In this document: positions 1-12,099 of the stretch, piece after piece
Layout of the letters: each line of letters opens with the position of its first letter
Numbering within the stretch: the first letter of the stretch is position 1
Source of the DNA: Odobenus rosmarus divergens
Lineage: Eukaryota; Chordata; Mammalia; Carnivora; Odobenidae
Reading direction: 5' to 3'
Length of the DNA: 64,000 nucleotides
NCBI RefSeq assembly: GCF_000321225.1
Contig: NW_004450458.1
Coordinates: 377,491 to 441,490 of the forward strand
Translations under genes and position numbers: made by a program
The notes under the pieces: generated by a model
Told to the model about the DNA's origin: nothing
Databases searched by the model: none
Seen by the model: only the letters and a program-made list of their open reading frames with translations

Positions 1-537
1 TTCACACTAGGAAAGCTGCAGACAGATTGCTGGAGATGCAAGGAATTATGTTTCTCCACCTTAGGCCAGTTAGCTACTGTTGTGGTACTATACCTCTCAC
101 AAATCATTTTCAAAGATCTCCTGGGTCTCCAAAAAAAAAATGCCTCATTTCCTCTTCTCATCTTTTTGTCTACCCTCTGCAACAGACCTCCATCCCTTAA
201 TAGAAAGGAAAAAATACAGGCAAATTGCCTACTTGCTCAAATTTATTCGTAACCTCAAAATCAATACCCGCACGTTTTCATGGTGATTCATGGACACATG
301 TAGAGCGGAGAAAAATGTGAGATACCAAAGCTCATGGTCCTAGCTGAACAAAACAATGTGCTGCCTTCTTGTTTCAGCTCTCATGCTTAAATAAAGTATC
401 TTTTTTGGCTATCTATTTAGGGCCACATTCTTTGCATGTGTGTGCTTTTTTTAGATGATTTCACTGTTTAAAATGGCCCCCAAGCATAGTCCTCCAGTGC
501 TGTCTACTGTACCTAAGAACAAGAAGGCTGAGATGTG

Positions 538-725
538 GGGCCCCTGGGTGGCTCAGTTGGTTGAGTGTTCGACTCTTGATCTCAGCTCAGGTCAGCATCC
601 TGGGGTCATGGGATCAAGCCCCGAATGGGGCTCCACTCAGGGCAGAGTCTGCTTCTCTCCCTCTCTGCCCCTCCCCTATGCTCTCTCTCTCTCCCTTTCT
701 CTCAAATAAATAATTTTTTTTTAAA
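538..725 (+). mobile_element. CAN-SINE with TSD
   Basis: tRNA-like head GGGGCCCCTGGGTGGCTCAG, CT-rich middle, AAATAAATAA tail. TSD AAGAAGGCTGAGATGTG (521-537) is repeated with one change at 726-742. An 84-codon ORF across it is not a gene. Confidence 0.93.
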
Positions 726-1082
726 AAGAAGGCTGTGATGTGCCTCCCAGAGAAGAATATGTGTGTTCCATAGGCTTCATTCAAGCAGTGACAGTGCTAT
801 TGGCCATGAGTTCAACATTAATGAATCAATATTATGTATTACATAAAGTGTCCTTCAACAAAAACACACATAAAACAAGGTTAGGTATTGATTGATGGAT
901 GGAAATGTGACCAGAGGCTCACAGGAACCTAACTTGTATTTCCTCTAGGAGCAATGGCTCAGTGTTCACTAATTCAGTTTTCACAGCAACTTCTTAGAAT
1001 GTAACCACAGTGAGAATAACCGTAACTATTATTGGTAGCTTTTCTGTTTCCCAAAATGCATATTCCTGCTTCTTTTCTTTTC

Positions 1083-1282
1083 TTTTTTTTTTTTAAGATT
1101 TTATTTATTTATTTGAGAGAGAGAGAGAATGAGAGATAGAAAGCACGAGAGGGAAGAGGGTCAGAGGGAGAAGCAGACTCCCTGCTGAGCAGGGAGCCCG
1201 ATGTGGTTCTCGATCCCGGGACTCCAGGATCATCACCTGAGCCGAAGGCAGGCGCTTAACCAACTGAGCCACCCAGGCGCCC
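1083..1282 (-). mobile_element. CAN-SINE
   Basis: Complete element in minus orientation: T-run, (GA)n, GGGCGCCT head at 1275-1282. It is flanked by TCTTTTCTTT on both sides (1071-1080 and 1283-1292). Confidence 0.9.
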
Positions 1283-1653
1283 TCTTTTCTTTTTTTTTTA
1301 AAGAAAGGAAACTGGAAACAGTTCGGAGAAGAGAAACAAACATTTTATAAAGAGAAAAGGAACCTTACAACAAAGAGTAAGCGCAACTGGGGTTTGTTGA
1401 GTTTACAGAAGAGATATGCTGAAGACCCTTTCTGACCTCCATTCCAAAGAAGGGAGAGAGATGGTCCTACATTAAAACAGATCAGATTGTGTTTGAATGC
1501 AGTGGAACATTTTACTGGAACTTTGGAATATGAAGTTCCATTCCTAGGGAGCATCAAGAAGAGAGAACTGACATTCATTCACAGAACTGCTAAGCTGATT
1601 TTGAGATTCCCAGTGAGGCACTCAGGCTGGGTTTGTATAGCTCTAGCACCGAT

Positions 1654-2233
1654 TGCAAGGGGCCCCGCGAGGCTGGGAGGCTAGGTCTGTGGTTATGGAC
1701 TGTTTCTCCCTAGGACAGAGTTATCTTGTCTGAATAAACCTGTGTGGGGATGAAGCCTAGGTCACTGGCTATATTCTGACCAATATTTTCCAGACTACAT
1801 TTCCTGGAAAATGAGATTTTATTTCACTAGTGTGGTTGTGGTGGGGTTGGTGGTGGAAGGTAATGGGGAAGAAAATTGTGTGTGAAATTAGTGGTTTGTC
1901 CTTTTTTAAAAGATTTTATTTATTTATTTGAGAGAGAGAGAACTGCAAGGGGCCCTGCGAGGCCGGGAGGCTAGGTCTGTGGTTATGGACTGTTTCTCCC
2001 TAGGACAGAGTTATCTTGTCGAATAAGCCTGTGTGGGGATGAAGCCTAGGTCACTGGCCATATTCTGACCAATATTTTCCAGACTACATTTCCTGGAAAG
2101 TGAGATTTTATTTCACTAGTGTGGTTGTGGTGGGGTTGGTGGTGGGAGGTAATGGGGAAGAAAATTGTGTGTGAAATTAGTGATTTGTCCTTTTTTAAAA
2201 GATTTTATTTATGTATTTGAGAGAGAGAGAATG
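1654..2233. repeat. Tandem duplication, two ~290-bp units (1654-1943, 1944-2233)
   Basis: The two units align end to end from TGCAAGGGGCCC to the GAGAGAGAGAGA tract, with about nine differences by eye, including one single-base gap. Each unit ends with the tail and (GA)n start of a minus-strand CAN-SINE; only the second unit runs on into a complete SINE. Confidence 0.95.
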
Positions 2234-2393
2234 AGAGAGAGGGAGCACAAGTAGGGTCATGGGCAGAGGGAGAAGCAGACTCCCCGCTGAGCCGGGAGAT
2301 CGACTTGACTTGGGGTTCCAACCCAGGACTCCAGGATCATGACCTGAGCCAAAGGCAGAGGTCACTCAACCAACTGAGCCACCCAGGCGCCCC
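2197..2393 (-). mobile_element. CAN-SINE with TSD
   Basis: Complete minus-oriented SINE. TSD GTGATTTGTCCTTTTT lies at 2180-2195 and GTGATTTGTCTTTTT from 2394. This is the parental insertion of the tandem duplication; the first unit carries only its tail (about 1899-1943). Confidence 0.92.
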
Positions 2394-2489
2394 GTGATTT
2401 GTCTTTTTTATGATCACATCTCAATTTTATGGATGGACATATGACTTGGCATTTTTCTCTTTTTTCTGTGGTCTAAGCATGTGGGGTTT

Positions 2490-2610
2490 ATAAGCACACA
2501 GACGTGAGTTTGAAACAGTGTGGTCTCAGGTGAGTTACTTAACTTCCCTTACCTTTAGTTTTCTCATCTGTGAAACAGAGATTCCCTATCTGCCTTGCAA
2601 GGTGTTTACT
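2490..2610 (+). mobile_element. MIR SINE remnant
   Basis: Matches the MIR core in sense orientation: 'gagttacttaacttccctt...ttttctcatctgtgaaa'. Ancient and diverged. Confidence 0.65.
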
Positions 2611-2611
2611 G

Positions 2612-2930
2612 TCTTAATTGAGATATAATGGACACACCACATTATATTAGTTTCAGCTGTACAACATTGTGATTGGACGTGCGTACACATGGATAGTCAT
2701 CACCACCATGAATCTAGTTACCATCTGTTACCTTACAAAGGTAACTGCAATATCATTGGCCAGAGTTCCTATGCTGTGTGTTACATCCCCAGGATTTATT
2801 TATTTTACAACTGGTGGTTTGCATTTAATCTCCGTCACCCATTTCACCTCCCACTCCCCAACAGCTCTCCTCCCCCTGGCAGCCTCTAATCTCACCACGT
2901 TGTCTAGAAGATCCAGTCTCTAGTTCAAGC
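2612..2930 (-). mobile_element. Old L1 3' end (L1M type)
   Basis: The plus strand reads as the complement of an old L1 3' region: 'ttaattgagatataatggac', 'tacatccccaggatttattta' and the C-rich stretch near 2840-2880. The two overlapping ORFs here are noise. Confidence 0.75.
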
Positions 2931-3072
2931 GGTTGTCCCATTCTTCCTGCTCTTGCTTGCCCCCCAGACTCATCATCTCATGACTAAACTGTAAGCTCTG
3001 CCAGAGCAGGTAAACTACAGCAGCATTGCCTCTCACATAAGCGGAAACTCAAGAAAAGTCTGTTGAATAAAT
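2930..3072 (+). mobile_element. L2 3' tail
   Basis: Resembles the L2 terminus: 'aaactgtaagctctgccaga...gtctgttgaataaa'. Diverged. Confidence 0.5.
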
Positions 3073-3097
3073 TGTCAGACAGTCAATCCTAGGTTAA

Positions 3098-3585
3098 AAT
3101 TCTTCAAAAGCTCATCAAAACCCACAGGATGACGTTCAAACTCCTTGGAGGGCTGACAAAGCTGTCTGTGGGTCTGCCTCTGCTCACAGATCTGGCTGAC
3201 ACTCGGCCCCTGCTTCCCTCCCAGGGCCAGAGGGCTGCTGCATGGGGGGCTCCCAGACGAAGGGGGAGGCATGGTGCACAGTGGAGAGACCCAGTCATCC
3301 TGGAAGAAAAGTCTCTTTTTTCGAATTGACTGGCCTAAAGAGGGGCCTTTTGCAACTTATCCCCCTTGGGATGACACCGTTTTATAGTTTGCACAAAGGC
3401 CCTTGGACAGAGCATCTCTGAGCCCCAGCCAGGAGAGTCCCTCCTGATGCACCCAGCAGTGTGGCCTCTGGGCCTTTAAAGGAGTACCCCAGTCGGTTTC
3501 AGCTTAAATATGGCTTCTTCCCCAAAGCCTGACCCCCAGGATCGGATTAATAATCCCTCAGCACTGCATGCATGCTGTTCTTCTA
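3098..3585 (+). mobile_element. L2 fragment
   Basis: Resembles the L2 3' coding/UTR part in sense: 'acaggatgacgttcaaactcc' near 3124 and 'gcctgacccccagg' near 3528. Three short ORFs in this stretch are not genes. Confidence 0.55.
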
Positions 3586-3690
3586 TCATTCATTCACTTA
3601 CTCAGATTTAGTGACTATCAAGTGCCTGCCAGGCTCTAGCAGCCAACAAGAAGGACACAAGTCCTGTCTCTTGGAGCCGACAACATATCA
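3585..3690 (-). mobile_element. L2 3' end, inverted
   Basis: Complement of the L2 tail: 'attcattcacttactcag...tgcctgccaggctctagcagcc'. It abuts the sense L2 fragment on its left. Confidence 0.55.
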
Positions 3691-3692
3691 GG

Positions 3693-4841
3693 AGATACGT
3701 TAAACAAATCGCCGCACACACAAAAAAGTGTTTTGCTTTTAATTTTGCGGGACACCATGGCACTATAGGATGCTGTGAAGGAGAAGACAACTATGAATAC
3801 AAATCACACTTCCCAGGCTATGTGGTTAATTGCCTGATTTCTTGCCAGTCTCCCCACTTGACCACAAAGTGCTTGACCTCTAAATCTGGTTTTCTCAGAG
3901 CTGAAGCCCCAGAGTTGAGCAGGACACGCTTAATAGGTCCTAAGTGAATTGCCAATGTTACCATCAGGGAACCTGTTACCATCAGGGAACCTGCTTCTGT
4001 GGGGCTCTGCATTTGCCCCCCTGTGATAATATGGGGTTTTGGGTATGTCTGTCCGCAATTTTCATTTGTCCCTAAATGGATAGAAATAAGTGGTACGGGT
4101 ATGGGAAAAGTCTTGTAAAGCTTGGGGCATTTGCTTTCAGAACATCTGACACCCCCCCTTTGTGTCTGCCCCTCAGCTCGTGAGAAGTTTCACCCCCAGG
4201 GCCCACGCGCCTTTTCTCTTTCTCTCCCTCCTTAGACGGAAACTCTGGGCTGTCACCCGTTTATACTTTGCCTGAAGTTCTTTCATTCCAACGTGTCAAC
4301 TCTCCCTGCGAGCTTTGTTCTAGCCGTCTTTTCACTGTTGAGCAAGAAATCTTGAAGGAATTTCAGACAATTGTGAAAAGTTCAGGGGAACGAAGATACC
4401 AGCCCCACCACTGACCTGTGCGCATTATGGCCACAAGTATTTACGTTATCATTATGCGACAGGATGTGCCTTATGCTGCGTAGATTCTTTTGCGTGATTC
4501 AAATTCTACAACAAATGCAACTTTTCAATGAAATGATACCCAGAGTCCAGAAGGCAAATTTGGGTGAGTGATGGTAAGTCAGCACACTGCCGTGGATGCT
4601 CGCGGGCCCCTATACAGGAACTGAGTGAGTTCCTCAGCCCGAGCTCTACCACCTGCTGTCCCCTAGTTCTCGAGCACCCAGGGCTCCGGGACTCAGATGT
4701 CTGCCCTCCATTCTGTTCTGTCTGCATCTCAACGGCACCTTCACTCTGCAATCTGGCACGCATGCCTTATGCCCCAAGACAGCACTTCTAGATTTCCCTG
4801 ATCCCTGAGAAGCGCAGCCTCTTAGGGATGATGGAGTGCGT

Positions 4842-4876
<35 letters not shown>

Positions 4877-5647
4877 CTGGGGAGCCCTGTGCAAGAAGAC
4901 AGAAGCAGTGGGAGGACCTAAGCCGACGGAAGAGCGTTACAAGGAAGAACATTTTGGAACTAGGAAATCTCAGTGACTGGTGGTGTAAAATGAGGATGTG
5001 AGCACCTGTGTACCAGTGGGTGCTCCTAGAGTCAGTAAGGACTTTTGGACATTGGTGCCAATTATAGACATCAAAGAAGTGATGAAAAAGAAGAAATGGA
5101 GTATTTATTTGCATAAATGATCCCCTTATTGTGCATGCCTCCTGTGTGTCAGATAATGTGTACTGTAACTTGTACTGGATTCAATATGGTAACATCTGTA
5201 CCTATTCACGGAACATAGAGATCAAGAAACAGACCAGAATCAAAACAAAAGACAGAAGCGCATTTCTTCCAGCCAACACCAGCTTCTGAACAGGTGCATT
5301 TAGCCGCAGTGAAGCAGCGCAAACCTCTCTTTGGTCTTGCTTGCTGGGGTGGTGATCTTTCTGGAGGGCTTTTCTGAGGTGTGTTGTCTCTCCCCTTTTC
5401 CCTTGGTCCCTCAGTCTCCACTCCCTCCTCTCTACAGCTTATAAAGGTGAGGGTCAGTCGGCCAGGAACAACCCCAAACAATGGGCACCTTCCAAGGGTA
5501 AGAACCATTTGTGGAAGCATCAGAGAGCAAGAGGGCTCAGAGACTAAGCCCAGCTACAGGGAGGAAGGTCAAAAAGAGCAAGAGATGCATTTATTTGCTA
5601 TTTTTAGTAGTGGAAGGAAAAAAACCACAGTAGAAGAGAGAGTCTAG
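3693..5647. other. Mostly single-copy intergenic DNA
   Basis: No gene seen. It holds an 18-bp unit, GTTACCATCAGGGAACCT, repeated twice in tandem (3957-3992), a weak L2-like stretch near 3830-3955, a TG microsatellite (4838-4877) and a possible MIR remnant near 5100-5240. ORFs of 60-108 codons are scattered on both strands and depend on the CA repeat or overlap each other. Confidence 0.6.
4838..4877. repeat. (TG)n/(CG TG) microsatellite
   Basis: GCGTGCGTGCGTGTGCGTG followed by pure TG units. The leading TGCG units suggest an imperfect, partly CpG-containing array. Confidence 0.95.
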
Positions 5648-5845
5648 GGGGCACCTGGGTGGCTCAGTGGGTTAAGCGTGTGCCTTCAGCTCAGGTCATG
5701 ATCCCAGGGTCTTGGGATGGAGCCCCATGTCGGGCTCCCTGTTCAGCGGGAAGCCTGCTTCTCCCTCTCCCACTCCTTGCCACTCCCTCTGCTTGTGCTC
5801 TCTCTCTCTGTCTAATAAATAAATAAAAATCTTAAAAAGAAAAGA
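5648..5845 (+). mobile_element. CAN-SINE
   Basis: Complete element with GGGGCACCTGGGTGGCTCAG head and AATAAATAAATAAAA tail. Flanks share GTAGAAGAGAGAG / AGAAGAAGAGAGAG, a TSD blurred by GA-rich sequence. Confidence 0.9.
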
Positions 5846-6034
5846 AGAAGAAGAAGAGAGAGCCTACCATAGTGAAAGAAGGCCAGGCCTGTAGAAAATA
5901 TATTTTTACATGTATGAGGCAGGGATCACGCATTCATGAAAATGTGCATACACAAATAGGATAGAAAAAGCGATATGTGATTGATTCGTGCAAATATAAC
6001 GCTAACTCGTTCTTTATGAAACTCTTCAGAATTT

Positions 6035-6227
6035 TTTTTTAAAGATTTTTATTTATTTATTTGAGAGAGAGCAAGAGGAAGAACGAGCAGCGGGGAGCAG
6101 CAGAGGGAGAGGGAGAAGCAGGCTCCCCTCTGAGCAGGGAGCCAGTCGCGGGGCTCGATCCCAGGACCCTAAGATCATGACCTGAGCCGAAGGCAGACGC
6201 TTAAATGACTGAGCCACCCAGGCACCT
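6035..6227 (-). mobile_element. CAN-SINE with TSD
   Basis: Complete minus-oriented element. TSD GAAACTCTTCAGAATTT (6018-6034) and GAAATTCCTCAAAATTT (6228-6244), with three differences, so it is older than the elements with perfect TSDs. Confidence 0.9.
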
Positions 6228-6244
6228 GAAATTCCTCAAAATTT

Positions 6245-6900
6245 ATGCTTAAATAACATGCAGCACAACCCATTTAGTTACGGAGTGCTGACTGTGTGCT
6301 AGGTGTTGGAGAACCATGATTAGCCAAGCCAGGCAGGGGTCGTGCCCTCTGGGATCTGACAGCTTCCTGGGCCAGCTGGCGATCACCCAGGAGAGAGCCT
6401 GCGCCTCCCACGGAGAGTTCCAGGTACCATGCCAGCCTCTCAGAGGGTGACTTGCCCTCTTGGAAGGGATAAAAAAGCATCAGGGAAATCTGCCCGAGGG
6501 AAATTACATTTCTTGAGAAACAAAATCGTGATGGTCAGGATTATTATCACATTTCATAACAGAGTCCATGTTCCCGGTCCTTCGTTTTTTGTTTTAATTT
6601 GGCTCTCATAGCCACGAGTCTGCCAGGTGAAACAAGCAAGTTGGAGATTCAGTGCTAAGTGTTGGCTTCTGGATTCTGACACATCATTAGAGTTTTAAAT
6701 ATCTAAGATGTGACTTCAGCATTTTGTTTTTTCTTATAACTTTATATGCAAGGTTTTTTTAATGTTTTTTTTAATCATTTACTTACTTACCCACTCAAAG
6801 AATATTTGAGCTCTAGACATAAGGATCACCCACCCTGGCTGTGATCAGAGCACAGACGCTAGTTGGAGACACCAGGTGAGAAGGGAACGTACGAATGAAT
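6245..6900 (-). mobile_element. Diverged L2 pieces in intergenic DNA
   Basis: 6265-6370 ('tgtgtgctaggtgttggagaa') and 6775-6900 ('cactcaaagaatatttgagctc') look like inverted L2 3' ends. Positions 6430-6770 between them show no recognisable element. Confidence 0.45.
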
Positions 6901-7360
6901 ATATCACTATAATTGTAGTGAGGGTTTCTCTATGGGTCAGCATTCTTAATTATAGACATGGGATCCACGCTAAGCAATTTAAGCAGAAAGGGATGTATGA
7001 AGAGAGACAGCAGCCTTCACATTGTTAAAGTGGCTTAAAGAAACAGCCTTGAGGCAAGAATTCCAATACCAATGTCCCAAACCATCCTGCACAACGAAGC
7101 CACAAAAGCAGCCAAGTGAGAATTACATCTCCTCTTCCAGGACACCAGTCAGTCAAACGAACTCCTCTATCCACCTCTCTCTGCTCATTCAACAGCAGGG
7201 CAACAGCACCTCCCGCATGTGTGTGTGACAAGCGGCACTCAACTACTTCTAGAACCCAGCTTGAAGGGAGCCTGGGAAAGGCAGTTTTAGTCATTGTCCT
7301 GGCCTTCTAGAAGGAGATTGGAATGCACTTTGAGGCAACCCACCAGTCAGCCGTAGTCAC
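6901..7360. other. Intergenic DNA, no feature recognised
   Basis: Possibly an old interspersed repeat, but I cannot name it. Overlapping ORFs on both strands (64-89 codons) cancel each other as gene evidence. Confidence 0.5.
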
Positions 7361-7680
7361 CAAGGGAAAGAGCAGAGAGCTATCAGAAGGAACAGCATGA
7401 GAGATCTGCTGTAGGCTGGGTAATAAAGCAAGGCTGTTCTGAGGAAGTTGCTTTTAAAGTGGGTGGAGAGGAAGAAATAAGATTTAGTCAGGGTGTGCAA
7501 AGGCCCTGGGGTAGGAATTTGGCAGTGACAGCAAATAAGAAAGTAAAGGAGAGTGAGGGTGGGAAACATAGAACAAGGCCTGAGAACTTTCAGAGAGACA
7601 GAGGGGTTGGTTATGCAGGGCCTGTTAGCCCTTCGTACTTTATTCCACTTGCAATGGGAAGCCCTGAGGGGTTGTGATCA
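7361..7680 (-). mobile_element. L2 internal fragment
   Basis: The plus strand matches the complement of L2: 'gtgtgcaaaggccctggggtag', 'ttatgcagggcctgttag', 'tttattccacttgcaatgggaagcc'. Diverged. Confidence 0.65.
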
Positions 7681-9589
7681 TGCATTTCATTAACATATTG
7701 CATGAATGAACATGTTGTAATTTATCATTAATGCTCTTGGCTGCAAGAAATGAAATATCTGACTCAAAGCTGCTTGGATACGTTTATTTTTATCACCTAG
7801 CAAGAAGCCTAGAGAGAGGCAGTTCCGAGATTGGCTCAGTTGCTGAGTGATGTCCGGGATCTGGGTCAGCTTCTTCATGATCCTTGGGGCTGTTCCCACC
7901 TGCTCACAAGACAGTGGCTGCAGTTCCAAGCATCACATGCTTCCTCCGTGGAGAAACCTCTCCTTAGAAATTAGGAAAAGAAAGATATTTTCCTGAATCC
8001 CTCAAGTTCCTGTGGTCGGCATTGGGGGCCATTGTTCTGCCGAGCCATAAAATACACCAGAAAAATGATTAGCTGACATTTTCAGACGCTGCAATGGGAG
8101 GAAACCCCTGCCAAGAAAGGGGTGGGGATAGGAGTGGCTTTTGATAGGGAGCTAAAGACTGTATTTTATTGCAACACGTTCTCCACACGGACTCGGGTCA
8201 TCCAAGAGAATGAACATGGCACGGGAGAGACGGCCAAGAGCAAGAGTGATGTTCGCCTAGACCTGCCTGGCTAGACAACACTAGAAACTCCCCAAGGCGT
8301 AGAATGGGGTGGTTAAAATAAATAAATTCATGCTTGTATAAATCAATCATTTTTTTCTTGTGTAACTGTGCTTCCTAGAAACTTCGTTTATAAATTTATC
8401 CATAAGCATTTTCATAGGGTGATGTCAACCAGGGAGGTGGTTCTTGCAATACACTATGCCTGGACATTAGACATAGGCTTCCCTGCACCCCCGGTGTCCA
8501 CCAACGGACTTATGGATGATTTCCCTTGGTCTACCAGATGGCTATTTGACAATTTGCACACATAGGTGTGTGCAAAAGCTGTTTTCCCCTGTCTGACAGG
8601 GTGCCTGTGTGAGGGGAGTCTACCTGGACAACTGTACTCTTGGCAGTTGGGGTTTATTAAAGATGGATCTTTTCTTGCCATCAGACAAGGAAGAGCATTT
8701 TACCCTCCTCTGCTATCTCCATTCTTTCATCATCTCAAAACAGTTCCAAATTTCTCCCTCCCCCATGGTGGGGTTTGGTCATATTTTCCAGTTGTTGTTT
8801 GCACAAGAGAGAGGCAGTCAGGCGCACCCCCCAGATTTACGTTATTTTCTGTTTCTTTCTCATGCTCGTTGGAAATATGCTAATGACCCTGCCAGACCCC
8901 AAGGCGATGACAAATCTGGAATGTTGTTCTCTTGCCCATTATGATGGAGTGGTAAATAGTCATCTCCCTCTTTTGTTCTCATTACAGACTTTGCCTGATG
9001 TATTCCCAAATCCCTCCACCAAATCCCTGTTCCGGCTGCTCTCCATCTGGGAGAGCAAAACTTACAGCTTTCTCTGCATCTGACAGTGTAGTTCCATGGC
9101 TCCGACCACAAGATGGGCTTGTGGTTAAGTAGGATAGACTCCACTGGAAAGATTTGTTTGTGAAATATCCAGTTAAGAGGTGCAGAGGGAAGAGGTGGGG
9201 GGCAGGGTGGGCAGATGAAGACAGAGGAGAATTTCTCTAAAACCCTTTGGCTAAATTAAAGATAAGATTGTAGGGTCTCATGCTATGTTTTTAATGTTGC
9301 AAAGGGGGTGTTAGCTTTCTTGCTCCCTCCCCTGCTCACTGCAATGAAACTTGCAGCTTTAATATTCAAACCCAACCTGCCCAGCCCCAGCTCTGATTCT
9401 GAAGGGAAGGGTGGAGCAGGTAGCAAGCGGGGCAGAGAGGTGGAAAAGGAAGTCTGGCCCAGAGAAGACAGGCCCTGCTCTAAGCGTGATGAGGAGCTTC
9501 TGGGAATTTTCAGCAGGACAAAGAAGTGTTTTGATTTTCACTTTTAAAAGATTTCTGTGAGGCTAAAGGTTAGCTCAAAGTAATGTGTT
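7681..9589. other. Intergenic DNA, no gene recognised
   Basis: 7735-7990 looks like an unidentified old interspersed repeat ('ggctgcaagaaatgaaa'). 8000-9589 appears single copy. Five overlapping ORFs of 65-111 codons at 8368-9144 share sequence in different frames and show no protein family. Confidence 0.5.
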
Positions 9590-10245
9590 GGTGAGGATGT
9601 TGAGGAACCAGAATCTCCATGTCTTACATGGGAGTGCAAATTGGTAAAGCCATTTTGGAAAGTCATCTGACGGTATCTACTAAAGCTGGACACATACAGC
9701 TTTGACCAAGCACTTCCACTCCTGTGTATCTATCTAAGAAAGGAAAATGGCTTTATCCACCAAAAACCATGCACAAGAGCCATCGCGGCACGTTTATTAA
9801 CAAGACACCCAAGCTGGAAACAACCCAAATGTCCGTCAGCTATAGAATTGGTAAATAAATGGTGGTATGGTCACACAAAGACTATAACACGGCAATGGCA
9901 AACAACAAGGTACAGCCACGTACAACAGAATGAACTATCTTCACCAACCTAGTGGGGAGGTACCAGCGGCCTAGCACAAAAGAGCACATTCTGTATTCCT
10001 CTGCTAACATGAAGTTCAAAAAAGAAAAACAAATCTATAGTAATCGACACCACAAGAGTCATTGTATTTGGGGGTTCTTGCCTGGGAGAGACTGGGAGCA
10101 AGCCTTCGGAGTGCTGGAAGTGGCTTTCTATCTTCATACAGATGGCTTTTACGTAGGTAAACATACAGATGTAAAAACTGTGTTGAATGCATAAGATTTG
10201 AACCACCTTACTGAATGTATGCTATACCTCAACAAATACTGTTAA
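9590..10245 (+). mobile_element. Old L1 3' end (L1M type)
   Basis: Clear old L1 ORF2 end and 3' UTR: 'ttggaaacaacccaaatgtcc'-type segment near 9811, 'ggtggtatggtcacac', and a terminal 'ctatacctcaacaaatactg'. Decayed. Confidence 0.82.
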
Positions 10246-11600
10246 AAGGGGAAAGGAGAACGTAAAAGACTGGTCTGGTTCTATAAAGATACTGTGTGGG
10301 CTCAAGAGTAGACGTGAAGGGGTATTCAGGAATAGCTGGGGACGGAGGTAATGGTTTGCACCAGGATGGTGGTCGGGAAGGCTCTGCAAATGGGTCAGAT
10401 TCAGGAGATATTTTCTCATTTGGGACAACAAGCCATGCTCACAGATTTGTGGGATATGAGAGAAAAAGAGAAATCAAGGATGACTCCTAGGTTTGTGGTC
10501 TGGGAAACAGTGGAAGGGAGTGCCATCTTTGGACATAGTCAAGACTGAGGAAGTGGATTTGGGACAGGTGGGAGGGTGTAATGCAGAATTCTGTTTTGTG
10601 CTTATGTGAGATTAGAGCTTCCCGTTGGACATCCAAGCTGAGATGTTAACAGCGGCACATATCAGGGTCACTCAAAGGGATTATAGACCTACTTTGGGGA
10701 ATTGGCACCATATCCATGGTATTCAAAAGTCATGGGATAGATGAGTTCTCCCTGGGGGCTGACTGCAGATAGAGAAGAAGCGAGATCTGAACCCACTGAA
10801 GCTCAAAGGGCAGGAAGGAAAAGAAGATCCAGAAAGGAGACTGAGAAGGAGCCACAGCAAGTGGGCTGACCTCTGAGATCCACATTGTACACCTGGATCA
10901 GCAGCACAGCTGTTACCCCTGCCAACATTAGGAGGGTCGTTGGTTTAGTTGTTGCTGAAGTTTGATAAGAACTGGGGGCTGACCATTGGATTTGGTAACA
11001 TGGAGATCACCCATGGTCTGGCAATGGTGGTTTCACCAAGTGGGTAAAAATGGATAGGAGTGAAAAAGTGAAGACAATCAGCTTAGATAACTTCTTTTTT
11101 TTTTTTTAAGATTTTTTTATTTATTTGTCAGAGAGAGAGCGAGAGAGCACAAGCAGTGGGAGCGGCAGGCAGAGGGAGAAGCAGACTCCCAGCTGAGCAG
11201 GGAGCCCGATGCGGGGCTCGACCTGACCCAAAGTCAGACACTTAACAGACTGCGCCTCCCAGGTGCCCCAGCTTAGATAACTTCTTGAGGAGTTTACTAT
11301 AAAGGAGGAGGGGGACAAGAATAGGGGAAATTTCTTTTTTTATTATAAGATGGAAATATGATAAACATGTCTGTATGCTAATGAGGAAGATCTGGCAGAG
11401 AGGAGGGAAATAATGATATGGGAGGAGGGGAAAAATTTGAATGAAAACCCTTTAGGTTGGTAAGACAGATGGATACGGTGTCCCGGAAGAGAGGCTGGAT
11501 TTAGATTGGACCAAGAACAGGTCACCTGTTTTGGCAGGTGGGCAGGCAGAATGTGTGGACACAGGGGCAGGTAGGCTGACTGTTTGGGATCTCTGATCAT
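10245..11600 (-). mobile_element. Long L2 fragment (reverse-transcriptase C-terminal part), inverted
   Basis: The plus strand follows the complement of L2 over about 1.2 kb: 'aatcaaggatgactcctaggtt', 'gacatccaagctgagatg', 'ggagactgagaaggagccac', 'ccattggatttggtaacatgg', 'gaagatctggcagagaggag'. Split by the SINE at 11097-11269. No intact frame. Confidence 0.82.
11097..11269 (-). mobile_element. CAN-SINE with perfect TSD
   Basis: Complete minus-oriented SINE inside L2. TSD AGCTTAGATAACTTCTT at 11080-11096 and 11270-11286, identical. The head has decayed to CTGCGCCTCCCAGGTGCCCC. Confidence 0.94.
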
Positions 11601-12086
11601 CATTCTGTTGAACACACACACACACACACATCACGTAGTTTTCAACCTGTAGAAGAACAGTTCCTTCTCTGGAGCTCCTGTCTCCTAATCCAGGGATCAC
11701 TTTCAAGTCTGGAGACATCCACGTTTTCCCCTCACAGGACACCCAGCACCTGACACCCAGGTAAGCCCTGAATCAGCGTGCTTGTGCGGCGGCAAGAAGG
11801 AGTTGCTCTGAAAATGGGAAAAGCTGTGCCCCACCAGCAGCTTCTCAACACAAATGCTCCTGGTGGCAGACAGCTCGTAAATTTGATCTATCTGTGGTCA
11901 CACAAGGCATTGTTTTAAACACCAGCGATGGGGGGGGGGGAGAGGATATGCAAAATGCCTGAGGGCTTTCTAGTTCTTTGAAACCCTGAAAAGCTTTCCA
12001 AATTGATCTCTGTGTTCCGCAGTTGCATCATCTGTAAGATGAAAAAAATCAACTGATCTAGAAGATTCTTTAGCTTTAAAAAAAAA
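11601..12086. other. Intergenic DNA with (CA)n and poly-G tract
   Basis: (AC)n microsatellite at about 11611-11630 and a G10 run at 11931-11940. Nothing else recognised. Confidence 0.7.
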
Positions 12087-12099
12087 AATGCTGCATTCC

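Noticed and set aside
455..709. 84-codon ORF on the plus strand
   Set aside because: More than half of it is a CAN-SINE; the encoded repeat-derived peptide (GPWVAQLVECSTLD) recurs in other SINE copies.
4646..5114. Minus-strand ORFs with His-Thr repeats
   Set aside because: The THTHTH stretch is only the translation of the TG microsatellite.
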